Positions 16,205-23,318 of a DNA stretch of 42,985 bases are shown here, piece by piece (the first letter of the stretch is position 1; the number at the start of each line of letters is the position of its first letter). The notes below the pieces were generated by a model. The model made no database searches. It saw only the letters and a list, made by a program, of their open reading frames with translations, and was not told the origin of the DNA. The DNA comes from Acetobacteraceae bacterium. Lineage in GTDB: Bacteria > Pseudomonadota > Alphaproteobacteria > Acetobacterales > Acetobacteraceae. The translations under genes and the position numbers were made by a program. The stretch covers positions 1 through 42,985 of the forward strand of contig JASHOF010000170.1 in NCBI GenBank assembly GCA_030041255.1. The letters run 5' to 3'.

Positions 16205-17176
16205 TTGCGCACGAGCCCGTTCCGTGTCGGGCTGATCGGGCTCAGCGGAGCCGTCCCCGGCATCCTTGTCGCCGTCGTCCTGTTCCTCGCCATCTATTCC
16301 TGGCCGGCGATCCGGTTCAATGGGCTCTCGTTCCTGGTCGGCAAGACCTGGAACCTCGGCAATCTCTATGCGAGCCCGGTCACGGTGGGCGGCTTTCAGG
16401 TTCCGCACGGGGCCGAATACGGCATCCTCGTCTTCATCGTCGGCACGCTCGCCACCTCTGCCATTGCGCTCATGATCGCGGTTCCGGTCAGTCTCGGGGT
16501 TGCGATCTTCCTTGCCGAAGGTGTGCCGGAGAGGTTTCGGCCGGGGCTCTCGCTGATCGTCGAATTGCTGGCCGTGGTGCCGAGCGTCGTTTATGGCCTT
16601 TGGGGAGTGACGGTGCTGGCCCCGCTGATCGCCCATGTGGTGGCGCCGGCGTTCAACGATGTGCTCGGCTTCATCCCGTTCTTCGCCGGAGGTTCGGCGA
16701 CGGGGTTCGGTCTTCTCACCGCTTCGCTGGTCCTCACCCTGATGGTGGTGCCGATCATCACGGCGACGATCTATTCCGCTCTCCGGCAGGTGGCGGACTC
16801 GGACAAGGAGGCGGCCTACGCGCTCGGGGCGCTGAAGTTCGAAATGGCGACACGGGCCATGCTGCCGGCGGTCCGTGGCAGCATCGTGGGCGCGGTGATC
16901 CTGGGGCTGGGGCGAGCGCTCGGCGAGACCATGGCGGTCCTGATGGTGAGCGGAGGGGCGATCAATTATCTGCCGACGACGCTGATGAGTCCGATCAGTA
17001 CGATGGCGGCCTTCATCGTCTCCCAGCTTGACAGCGCCGAACAGGACCCGACGGGGATGGCGGTACGCTCGCTGGCGGAAATCGCGCTCGTTCTTTTCGT
17101 CATCACGGTGATCGTCAATGCGGCGGCACGCCTGATCACGAGGGGGCTCCATGTCGGGCTTGCAAGCCGCGGCTGA
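16205..17176 (+). CDS. pstC: Phosphate ABC transporter permease PstC
   Basis: About 323 residues. The start is uncertain: TTG 16205 is used, with GAGGCGGGG about 12 bases upstream and no in-frame ATG that keeps the first helix. Six or so membrane helices are visible, beginning VPGILVAVVLFLAIYSWPAI. The family signature SDKEAAYALGALKFEMATRA followed by MLPAVRGSIVGAVILGLGRA and LGETMAVLMVSG is the EAA loop that contacts the ATPase. It forms the inner-membrane channel with PstA and overlaps pstA by 26 bases. No pstB follows in this cluster. Confidence 0.93.
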   Translation: MRTSPFRVGLIGLSGAVPGILVAVVLFLAIYSWPAIRFNGLSFLVGKTWNLGNLYASPVTVGGFQVPHGAEYGILVFIVGTLATSAIALMIAVPVSLGVAIFLAEGVPERFRPGLSLIVELLAVVPSVVYGLWGVTVLAPLIAHVVAPAFNDVLGFIPFFAGGSATGFGLLTASLVLTLMVVPIITATIYSALRQVADSDKEAAYALGALKFEMATRAMLPAVRGSIVGAVILGLGRALGETMAVLMVSGGAINYLPTTLMSPISTMAAFIVSQLDSAEQDPTGMAVRSLAEIALVLFVITVIVNAAARLITRGLHVGLASRG

Positions 17177-18029
17177 GTTTCCGCGCCTCCGCTACCGTCG
17201 CGCGCGCGGGCGGGTGGGCTGGGTGCTGACGGTCGTTGCGTTTCTCCTGGTTGCTGCACCGCTCCTGGACATCCTGGGGCTGGTGGCCACGCGCGGAGCC
17301 TCCGCGGTTTCGCCCGCGATCTTCACTTCTGTCACCAACGGGATCAGCGGTGGCCTGCTGAATGCGATCGTCGGCACCTTTGTCCTTTCGGGCGGCGCGC
17401 TGATCCTGGGTGTGCCGGTCGGTGTCGGCGCTGGAATCTATCTCTCCGAATTCGGTGGCGGCCCGTTCGGGGCGCTGGTGCGTTTCGTTGCGGATGTGCT
17501 GACCGGAATCCCATCGATCGTGCTCGGATATTTCTCCTACATCACGATGGTGATCGGCCTCGGGTGGCAGTTCTCGGCGCTGGCCGGTGCGATCACGCTG
17601 GCGCTGATGATCATCCCATACATCGCGCGACTGACGGAACTGGCGTTCAGCCAGCTTCCGCTTTCGCTCCGCGAGTCGGCCTACGCGCTCGGGGCGCCGG
17701 CGCACAAGGTGGTGTTCCGGATCGTCTTTCCGCCGGCCGCTCCCGGGGTGCTGACGGCGGCGCTGCTTGCGCTGGCGATCTCGGTCGGGGAGACGGCGCC
17801 CCTGATCTATACCGCCGGCTGGTCCAACTACGTGTGGAGCGGGCGGCTGACGCACGAGCCGATCGGCTATCTCACGTACGTCATCTGGAGCTTCATCAAC
17901 CAGCCCTTTGCCAGTGCGCATGCGCTCGCCTTTGCCGCGGCCTTCCTGGTGGTGCTGGTGGTGCTGGCGATCAATATCGCCGCGCGCCTGCTGCTGCTCG
18001 GCAGTCGCGCCACTGTTACGGGCGGATGA
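17151..18029 (+). CDS. pstA: Phosphate ABC transporter permease PstA
   Basis: 292 residues from ATG 17151, inside the end of pstC. About six membrane helices. TSVTNGISGGLLNAIVGTFV and PVGVGAGIYLSEFGG are PstA-typical, with FVADVLTGIPSIVLGYFSYI and the EAA loop SLRESAYALGAPAHKVVFRI, then LLALAISVGETAPLIYTAGW. It is the partner of PstC. The gene runs tail-to-tail into argB with a 14-base overlap (18016-18029), so there is no room for a terminator, and pstB and phoU, which normally follow, are missing here. They must lie elsewhere if the transporter works. Confidence 0.93.
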   Translation: MSGLQAAAEFPRLRYRRARGRVGWVLTVVAFLLVAAPLLDILGLVATRGASAVSPAIFTSVTNGISGGLLNAIVGTFVLSGGALILGVPVGVGAGIYLSEFGGGPFGALVRFVADVLTGIPSIVLGYFSYITMVIGLGWQFSALAGAITLALMIIPYIARLTELAFSQLPLSLRESAYALGAPAHKVVFRIVFPPAAPGVLTAALLALAISVGETAPLIYTAGWSNYVWSGRLTHEPIGYLTYVIWSFINQPFASAHALAFAAAFLVVLVVLAINIAARLLLLGSRATVTGG

Positions 18030-18918
18030 TGGTGCCGACGCCGCCCTCGGTGAAAAGCTCGAGCAGGCATGCGTGGGGCACCCTTCCGTCCATGATCGTG
18101 ACCGCCTTCACGCCTGCCTTCATCGCTTTGATGCAGGTCTCGATCTTCGGCAGCATGCCCCCGGTGATGGCGCCCGAGGCGATGCTCGTCTCGGCTTCGG
18201 CGACGGTCATCTCCGGAACGAGTCGGCCCGCCCTGTCCAGCACCCCGGCGACGTCGGTGAGCAGCAGGAAGCGGTCGGCTCGCAGCGCCCCGGCGAGGGC
18301 GCCTGCGACCGTGTCGGCATTGATGTTGTAGGTCTGTCCCTCTGCATCCATTCCGACCGGGGCGATCACCGGCACCAGCCCGGCCCCGGTCAAGGCGTCG
18401 ATCACCCGGACATCGACCGCGGCAGGCTCGCCGACGAAGCCGAGATCGAGCACCTGCTCGATATTGCTTTGCGGATCGCGGCGCGTGCGATGGAGCTTGC
18501 GCGCGCCGATCATCCCGCCATCCTTGCCGGAAATGCCGACCGCGAGCGCACCGGCCCGGGTGATCAGGCCGGCGACCTGTTTGTTGACGGTGCCGGCAAG
18601 CACCATTTCAACCACCTCGACCATCCTGGCATCGGTGACCCTGAGGCCATCCACGAAGGTCGAAGGTATGGCAAGGCGTTTCAGCATGGCGCTGATCTGC
18701 GGCCCTCCGCCATGCACGACGATCGGCTTCACGCCGACCTGCTTGAGGGCGGCGATATCGCGGCCGAACTCCGCCGCCAGCCGTTCCTCTCCCATCGCAT
18801 GCCCGCCATATTTGACGACCACGGTGCTCCCGGCGTAGCGGCGGAGAAAAGGCAGCGCATGGGCGAGGATTCGCGCCTGTTCCGCAGCACCTGCCGGCGG
18901 TTCGATGGTCACTGCCAT
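18016..18918 (-). CDS. argB: Acetylglutamate kinase
   Basis: 300 residues, normal length. Phosphorylates N-acetylglutamate in arginine synthesis; cytoplasmic, amino-acid kinase fold. TVVVKYGGHAMGEE gives the ATP-binding Lys and glycine loop, PIVVHGGGPQISAMLKRLAI the substrate loop, and STFVDGLRVTDARMVEVVEM follows. VVEMVLAGTVNKQVAGLI and YNINADTVAGALAGALRADR are ArgB signatures. FLLLTDVAGVLDRAG and ITGGMLPKIETCIKAMKAGV form the second nucleotide-binding part. The last gene of the rpmH-to-argB block, separated from engB by repeat copy 2. Its stop overlaps pstA on the other strand. Confidence 0.95.
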   Translation of the reverse strand: MAVTIEPPAGAAEQARILAHALPFLRRYAGSTVVVKYGGHAMGEERLAAEFGRDIAALKQVGVKPIVVHGGGPQISAMLKRLAIPSTFVDGLRVTDARMVEVVEMVLAGTVNKQVAGLITRAGALAVGISGKDGGMIGARKLHRTRRDPQSNIEQVLDLGFVGEPAAVDVRVIDALTGAGLVPVIAPVGMDAEGQTYNINADTVAGALAGALRADRFLLLTDVAGVLDRAGRLVPEMTVAEAETSIASGAITGGMLPKIETCIKAMKAGVKAVTIMDGRVPHACLLELFTEGGVGTIIRP

Positions 18919-18993
18919 GATGGTCCCTCGAGCGCTCGCGATGAGATTGCCGTGCGGCCGGTAAGGCCCCTTGCCAGCCGGGTCAAGCCGCGA

Positions 18994-19124
18994 GTGCCCT
19001 GCCCCCTTTCGTTTGCTGCCGGCGGCAGCAAACGAAAGGGGATCAGCAGGTCACGGAAAATAAAGATGCAGTGTGCCGACCGCTAGGGTGCATCCTACGG
19101 TATCAAGCGTTGGAGTCGGCACAC
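18994..19124. repeat. 131-nt two-hairpin interspersed repeat, copy 2
   Basis: Second copy of the element at 11482-11611. The 18-bp stem (19003-19020 with 19024-19041, loop GGC) differs from copy 1 at two base pairs, both fully compensated. The second inverted repeat is GTGTGCCGAC (19071-19080) with GTCGGCACAC (19115-19124). On the minus strand the element begins inside the last codons of engB, whose TAG stop at 19097-19095 is in the repeat. The second hairpin plus the T-rich CTTTATTTTCC could terminate engB transcription. The argB start is 75 bases further on. Confidence 0.85.
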
Positions 19125-19817
19125 GAGCAGCGCGAGTTCGGCCCTGAGTTCGGCGATGCCGCAGCCTCCGCGGCTCGAGCTTGCGATGACCTTGGGATGG
19201 GCAGCCGGGTGGGCGCGGGCGAGCACCTCCGCTGCGGCCGAGCTGAGAGCGAGTTCCGCCGCCGGGAGAGCGTCGGACTTCGTGAGCACGATCTGGAACG
19301 CGACCGCTGAATCGTCGAGCAGCGTCATCATGCTCCGGTCGGCCTCTGTCGGGGGATGACGTGCATCGATCAGCAGCAGCACCCGTTGCAGGTTGGGCCG
19401 GCCGCTGAGATAGGCAAGCATCAGGCCTTGCCATTCGCGCGCGAGCGTCTTCGCCGCCTTGGCATAGCCGTAGCCCGGCATATCGACCAGCATCAGCCGC
19501 TCTGCGAGGCTGAAGAAGATCAACGCACGAGTCCGGCCCGGCGTGCGGGAGACGCGGGCGAGCGAGGCACGGCCGGTGAGCGCGTTGAGGAGCGAGGATT
19601 TGCCGACATTCGAGCGCCCGGCGAAGGCGACTTCGGGGGCGGAGGGAGGCGGGATACGGGCCGGCTGATCTGCCGCCGCAACGAAACGGCACTCTGCCGC
19701 GAACAGGCGCCGCCCGGCGGCGAGCGCGCTCTGCCCGGCGTCCTCTTCGCTCAGGTCTGGCTGGAGGGCCGCGCCAGCTTCGGCTTGCCGACGCTCGCAC
19801 GGCGCATGATCAACCAT
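19095..19817 (-). CDS. engB: Ribosome biogenesis GTP-binding protein EngB (YihA/YsxC)
   Basis: TRAFAC-class GTPase needed for large-subunit assembly. G1 is FAGRSNVGKSSLLNALTG, with switch region SRTPGRTRALIFF, G3 VDMPGYGYAKA, G4 VLTKSD and ARHPPTEADRSMM in between. The start is unclear: the nearest conventional codon is ATG 19817, giving 240 residues and a 67-base overlap with yidC. The region homologous to other EngB N-termini begins at LSEEDAGQSALAAGRRLF, whose first codon is CTG 19754, overlapping the yidC TGA as CTGA and giving 219 residues. Neither has a good ribosome site. The last nine residues (VCRLQRLIP) and the stop come from repeat copy 2. Confidence 0.9.
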   Translation of the reverse strand: MVDHAPCERRQAEAGAALQPDLSEEDAGQSALAAGRRLFAAECRFVAAADQPARIPPPSAPEVAFAGRSNVGKSSLLNALTGRASLARVSRTPGRTRALIFFSLAERLMLVDMPGYGYAKAAKTLAREWQGLMLAYLSGRPNLQRVLLLIDARHPPTEADRSMMTLLDDSAVAFQIVLTKSDALPAAELALSSAAAEVLARAHPAAHPKVIASSSRGGCGIAELRAELALLVCRLQRLIP

Positions 19818-21505
19818 TGCTGGCTGACGGAAAGGAGATTGTTCCAACTGTAATAAATCACGAGTCCGACCGGGAAATGCGCCAGCATGACCGTGAAGAC
19901 GACCGGCATCAGGAGGAAAATACGAGCCTGCACCGGATCGGGCGGAGAAGGGTTGAGGCGCTGCTGGAGAAACATCGTCACACCCATCACCAGCGGCCAG
20001 GCGCCGATCTGCAGCATCGGAGAGATCGTGGTCGGGTCGAACGGAATGAGGCCGAACAGGTTGAAGACGTTGGTCGGGTCCTGCGCCGAGAGATCGCGGA
20101 TCCAGCCGAAGAACGGTGCGTGCCGCATCTCGATGGTGACGAACAGCACCTTGTAGAGCGCCCAGAACACGGGCACCTGGATCAGCATCGGCAGGCAGCC
20201 GGATGCCGGGTTCACACCCTCGGTCTTGTAGAGCGCCATCATCTCCTTCTGCTGGCGCTGCGGGTCGTCCTTGAACTGCTCCTTGATGGCCTGCATCTTC
20301 GGTTGCAAAAGGCGCATCCGGCTCATCGACTTGTAGGACTTGTTGGCAAGCGGAAAGAAGGCGGCGCGCAGGCACACGGTGAAGGCCATGATCGCGAGGC
20401 CGAAATTGCCGAGGAGCGCGTTCAGCCAGTCGAGCGCGTAGAATGTCGGCCGCGTGATGATGTAGAGGATGCCGAAATCGACGGCCTTCTCGAAATAGGG
20501 AATGCCGAGTTCCTGCTGATAGGCACGGAGCAGGTTCAGCACCTTGGCGCCGACGAAGAGGTGGCCGGCCGTGCTGGCGCTGCCGCCCGGCGCGATCTTC
20601 TCCGGCGCGGCGGCGATGAAGTCCACCTGGTAGTGATTCTGCCCATCCTGCTGGAGATAGCGGATGCTGGCGATCGCTTTCGTGTGCTGGTCCGGGATCA
20701 GCGCCACCAGCCAGTACTTGTCGGTGATGCCGGCCCAGCCGCCGTCGCCCTCGGAGTGGAAGGCGATGCCGCCCGGTTGATCTTTCGCGCGGTTGCGCGT
20801 TGCCTCGTAGCCGAATTGGTGCAGCGTGCCGTTCAAGACGCCGAGCGGCCCCTCGTTGATCAGATAGGAGCCTTCCGTATGCGGCGTGTAGCCGCGCCGG
20901 ATCCGCGCCCAGGGATAAAGCGCAACGGTGGCGGGGGAGCGATTCGTGACCTCCTGCGTGACGTGGAACATGTAACGGTCGTCCACCCCGAGCACGAGAC
21001 GAAACACCTGGCCCTCGCCGTTGTCCCACGAGAGCGTGACCGGATGGTCCGCTGAGAGCGGACCGGGGGAGGCTTTCCAGAGCGTGTTGTCCTCGGGGAC
21101 CTTCACCTGTTCGCCGGGTCCGGCAGCCCAGCCGAACTGCACATAGTAGGGGCGCGATCCGTTCGCGGCGCCGAGCACGGCGACGTTCGGGGAATTCCTG
21201 GCAACCGTCACGTGGTAGTCGCGCAGCACGACCTGGTCGAGCCGCGCGCCGTCGAGACCGATGCTGCCTTTGACCGCCGGGGCGAAGATATCCAGCCGCG
21301 GTGCGTTCTTCGCCGGCCCGGCGGCGGCGAGCGGCCCGGAAGGTGCAGCGGGCGACGGCGCGGACTTGCCCGGCGTGACGATGGTCGTGGCCTCATGGGC
21401 CGGCGGCGCCGGATGCGGCGGCGGCGCGTGCGGCAGCAGCAACTGGAAGACGATGAGGATCGCGATCGAGACCGCGATCGCGACGAACAGGCGGGTCTGG
21501 TCCAT
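19751..21505 (-). CDS. yidC: Membrane protein insertase YidC
   Basis: 584 residues from ATG 21505. Inserts inner-membrane proteins alone or with SecYEG. The N-terminal helix is FVAIAVSIAILIVFQLLLP, followed by a Pro/Ala-rich linker and the large periplasmic beta-domain (for example GEGQVFRLVLGVDDRYMF and GGIAFHSEGDGGWAGITDKY). The conserved core comes at the C-terminal end: NFGLAIMAFTVCLRAAFFPL, SYKSMSRMRLLQPKMQAIKE, QKEMMALYKTEGVNPASGCL, PMLIQVPVFWALYKVLFVTI and FPVGLVIYYSWNNLLSVSQQ. The core Arg in VCLRAAFFPL matches the conserved positive residue of the groove. It overlaps yidD by one base. Confidence 0.96.
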   Translation of the reverse strand: MDQTRLFVAIAVSIAILIVFQLLLPHAPPPHPAPPAHEATTIVTPGKSAPSPAAPSGPLAAAGPAKNAPRLDIFAPAVKGSIGLDGARLDQVVLRDYHVTVARNSPNVAVLGAANGSRPYYVQFGWAAGPGEQVKVPEDNTLWKASPGPLSADHPVTLSWDNGEGQVFRLVLGVDDRYMFHVTQEVTNRSPATVALYPWARIRRGYTPHTEGSYLINEGPLGVLNGTLHQFGYEATRNRAKDQPGGIAFHSEGDGGWAGITDKYWLVALIPDQHTKAIASIRYLQQDGQNHYQVDFIAAAPEKIAPGGSASTAGHLFVGAKVLNLLRAYQQELGIPYFEKAVDFGILYIITRPTFYALDWLNALLGNFGLAIMAFTVCLRAAFFPLANKSYKSMSRMRLLQPKMQAIKEQFKDDPQRQQKEMMALYKTEGVNPASGCLPMLIQVPVFWALYKVLFVTIEMRHAPFFGWIRDLSAQDPTNVFNLFGLIPFDPTTISPMLQIGAWPLVMGVTMFLQQRLNPSPPDPVQARIFLLMPVVFTVMLAHFPVGLVIYYSWNNLLSVSQQWLIMRRASVGKPKLARPSSQT

Positions 21506-21759
21506 CAGCCTTGACGGGCGCCTTTCCGGGCCGGGTCGGGCGGCGGCACCGGATCGAGACCGCCGGAATTCCAGGGATTGCAGCGCAGGATGCGCCGGGC
21601 CGCGAGCAGGCCGCCGCGGGCCGCTCCGTGCCGTGCCAGTGCCTCCAGCGCATAGTCGCTGCAGTTCGGGCAGAACCGGCAGGCCGGGCCGAGCAGCGGC
21701 CGGATCGTCCATTGATAAGCGAAGATCGGTGCGCTGAGCGCGCGTGCCGCCGGGCTCAT
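21505..21759 (-). CDS. yidD: Membrane protein insertion efficiency factor YidD
   Basis: 84 residues. [40 protein letters not shown] and [20 protein letters not shown] are the standard YidD motifs, including the conserved Cys residues ([16 protein letters not shown]). A small membrane-associated protein that helps YidC-dependent insertion. Its ATG overlaps the rnpA stop by 4 bases (ATGA), and its TGA overlaps the yidC ATG by one base, so the three are translationally coupled. Confidence 0.95.
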   Translation of the reverse strand: MSPAARALSAPIFAYQWTIRPLLGPACRFCPNCSDYALEALARHGAARGGLLAARRILRCNPWNSGGLDPVPPPDPARKGARQG

Positions 21760-22112
21760 CTCACGGGCCTCTCCGCCTCTGCCAGGCGATCGAGCGCCTG
21801 GGCGAAGTCCGCGCGCAGCCGGACAAACGGAAGGGTGCGTGTCGCAGGGCGGCCGATCAGCACCAGGTCGAAGCCGATGCGCGGCCGTTCGGCCAGCACC
21901 AGCCTTGTTGCCTCCCGCAGCCGCCGGCGGGTCCGGTTGCGCACCACCGCGTTGCCAAGCTTGCGGGTCGCCGTGTAGCCGACGCGTACCGGCCCGCCAT
22001 CCTCGCGGGCCAGTGCCTGCAGCGCAAAGCCCTCCGAGGAGAGCCTGCGCCCGGCACGCGCCACGGCCAGGAACTGCTCGCGGCGTTGCAGGCGAAGAGG
22101 CGAGCGAGGCAC
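21756..22112 (-). CDS. rnpA: Ribonuclease P protein component
   Basis: 118 residues beginning at GTG 22112, 5 bases after the rpmH stop. The small basic subunit of RNase P, which binds the 5' leader of pre-tRNA. The hallmark RNR motif is present: [20 protein letters not shown] followed by RRLREA. The opening [20 protein letters not shown] is typical. Sits in the conserved rpmH-rnpA-yidD-yidC order. Confidence 0.95.
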   Translation of the reverse strand: MPRSPLRLQRREQFLAVARAGRRLSSEGFALQALAREDGGPVRVGYTATRKLGNAVVRNRTRRRLREATRLVLAERPRIGFDLVLIGRPATRTLPFVRLRADFAQALDRLAEAERPVR

Positions 22113-22117
22113 CGGAT

Positions 22118-22252
22118 TCAGGCGGAGAGGCGCTTGCGGCCCTTGGCGCGGCGGTTGGCCAGGACCCGGCGGCCTGCCTTGGTGGCCATGCGGGCGCGAA
22201 ATCCGTGCCGGCGCTTGCGGACGAGCTTGGAGGGTTGATAAGTGCGCTTCAC
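22118..22252 (-). CDS. rpmH: 50S ribosomal protein L34
   Basis: 44 residues, read directly from the sequence: start GTG 22252, then [20 protein letters not shown], followed by [20 protein letters not shown] and LSA. This is an essentially canonical L34 with its Arg/Lys-rich body. First gene of the rpmH-rnpA-yidD-yidC-engB operon. A sigma70-type promoter lies 82 bases upstream. Confidence 0.97.
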   Translation of the reverse strand: MKRTYQPSKLVRKRRHGFRARMATKAGRRVLANRRAKGRKRLSA

Positions 22253-22333
22253 GGGTCGTCTCCGATTGCCATGCTGGCCCGCTCTACCCGACGGCGGGGG
22301 GAACGGCCGCTGCGCTCCCCTTTGGGCCGGGGC

Positions 22334-22363
22334 TTATTAGGGGTGGGGGGCGGGCGCAGTCAA
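22334..22363 (-). promoter_or_regulatory. Sigma70-type promoter of rpmH operon
   Basis: Read on the minus strand: -35 TTGACT (22363-22358), an 18-base GC-rich spacer, -10 TAATAA (22339-22334). The -35 matches TTGACA at five of six positions and the -10 matches TATAAT at four of six. It lies 82 bases upstream of the rpmH GTG and faces the right way. Ribosomal-protein promoters are often strong, which fits. Confidence 0.6.
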
Positions 22364-22442
22364 TCACGCCCCGGCAGTGGACGGAGCCGGCGCGCCCGAT
22401 CCAGCGTATCGAGATCCGCATAGCCATATCGCGAATCTGCCG

Positions 22443-23189
22443 ATGTCACGATTTCTTCGCCTCTGGCCGCTCCTGCTGCTGGCACTCGCCCTCCTCGTCG
22501 CCTGGCGGCTAGGGCTCACAGGCTTGCTCTCCTTTCCGGCTCTGGCGCGCGACCGGGCGGAGCTGTTGCGCCTGGTCGCGCGGTATCCGCTTGCCGCCCC
22601 CGTCATTTACGTCGTCGTCTACGCCGTTGCCGTTGCCGTCTCGGTACCCGGCGGCGCGGTGCTGACCGCGGCGGGCGGGCTGCTGTTCGGGATCGTGCTC
22701 GGCGGAAGCCTGGCCGTGCTGGGTGCGAGCCTCGGTGCCGTCGCCCTCTTCCTGATCGCAAAGAGCGCGCTCCGGCCGCTGGTGCTGCGTTATGCCGGCC
22801 CGCTCGCCGAGCGGCTTCGCCCCGGGATCGAGCGCGACGGATTCAGCTATCTCCTGGCGCTGCGCCTGATCCCGGCCTTTCCGTTCTGGCTGGTCAATCT
22901 TGCCCCGGCACTGCTCGGCATGCGGCTTGCTCCGTATGCGGCAGCGACTGTCCTCGGCATTCTCCCGGCCACCTTCGTCTTCGCTTCGATCGGGGCCGGG
23001 CTTTCGGCCCTGCTGGCGGCCGGGCGGATGGCGGATGCCTCCCTGATCTTCTCCCCGCGCGTGCTGGGCCCGTTGCTCGGGTTGGCACTGCTCTCGCTGT
23101 TGCCGGTACTCTGGCGCCGGGGCAAAGCACATCTGTCTCGGCGAAGCGGCCAAGTCCGATCCCCGCCGGACCGGCGCCGGGCCCGCTGA
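22443..23189 (+). CDS. TVP38/TMEM64-family (SNARE-associated/DedA-like) membrane protein
   Basis: 248 residues from ATG 22443. The N-terminal helix is LRLWPLLLLALALLVAWRLG. The VTT domain includes AAPVIYVVVYAVAVAVSVPG, GGAVLTAAGGLLFGIVLGGS with the GxxxG-type reentrant loop, ASLGAVALFLIAKSALRP, and FSYLLALRLIPAFPFWLVNL with the family RxxPxxPF motif, then GMRLAPYAAATVLGILPATF. Five to six membrane helices. Related proteins act in membrane lipid or undecaprenyl-phosphate handling, but no specific role can be given. Transcribed divergently from rpmH and apparently alone. Confidence 0.88.
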   Translation: MSRFLRLWPLLLLALALLVAWRLGLTGLLSFPALARDRAELLRLVARYPLAAPVIYVVVYAVAVAVSVPGGAVLTAAGGLLFGIVLGGSLAVLGASLGAVALFLIAKSALRPLVLRYAGPLAERLRPGIERDGFSYLLALRLIPAFPFWLVNLAPALLGMRLAPYAAATVLGILPATFVFASIGAGLSALLAAGRMADASLIFSPRVLGPLLGLALLSLLPVLWRRGKAHLSRRSGQVRSPPDRRRAR

Positions 23190-23318
23190 CAGGCTGTCCG
23201 CGGTGCGGACGCCATGGTATTCGTCAGGGATCGCGAGCCTGCTTGCCTGACTGCGACGTTCTCCCCACCGGGTGCCCGCTGGTCCGTCGCCGTTCGGGGT
23301 CAGTACGAGGAGGAAACA

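Noticed and set aside
22253-22442. Possible replication origin near rpmH/rnpA
   Set aside because: No cluster of DnaA boxes (TTATNCACA), no dnaA gene and no AT-rich unwinding region; the region holds a promoter instead.
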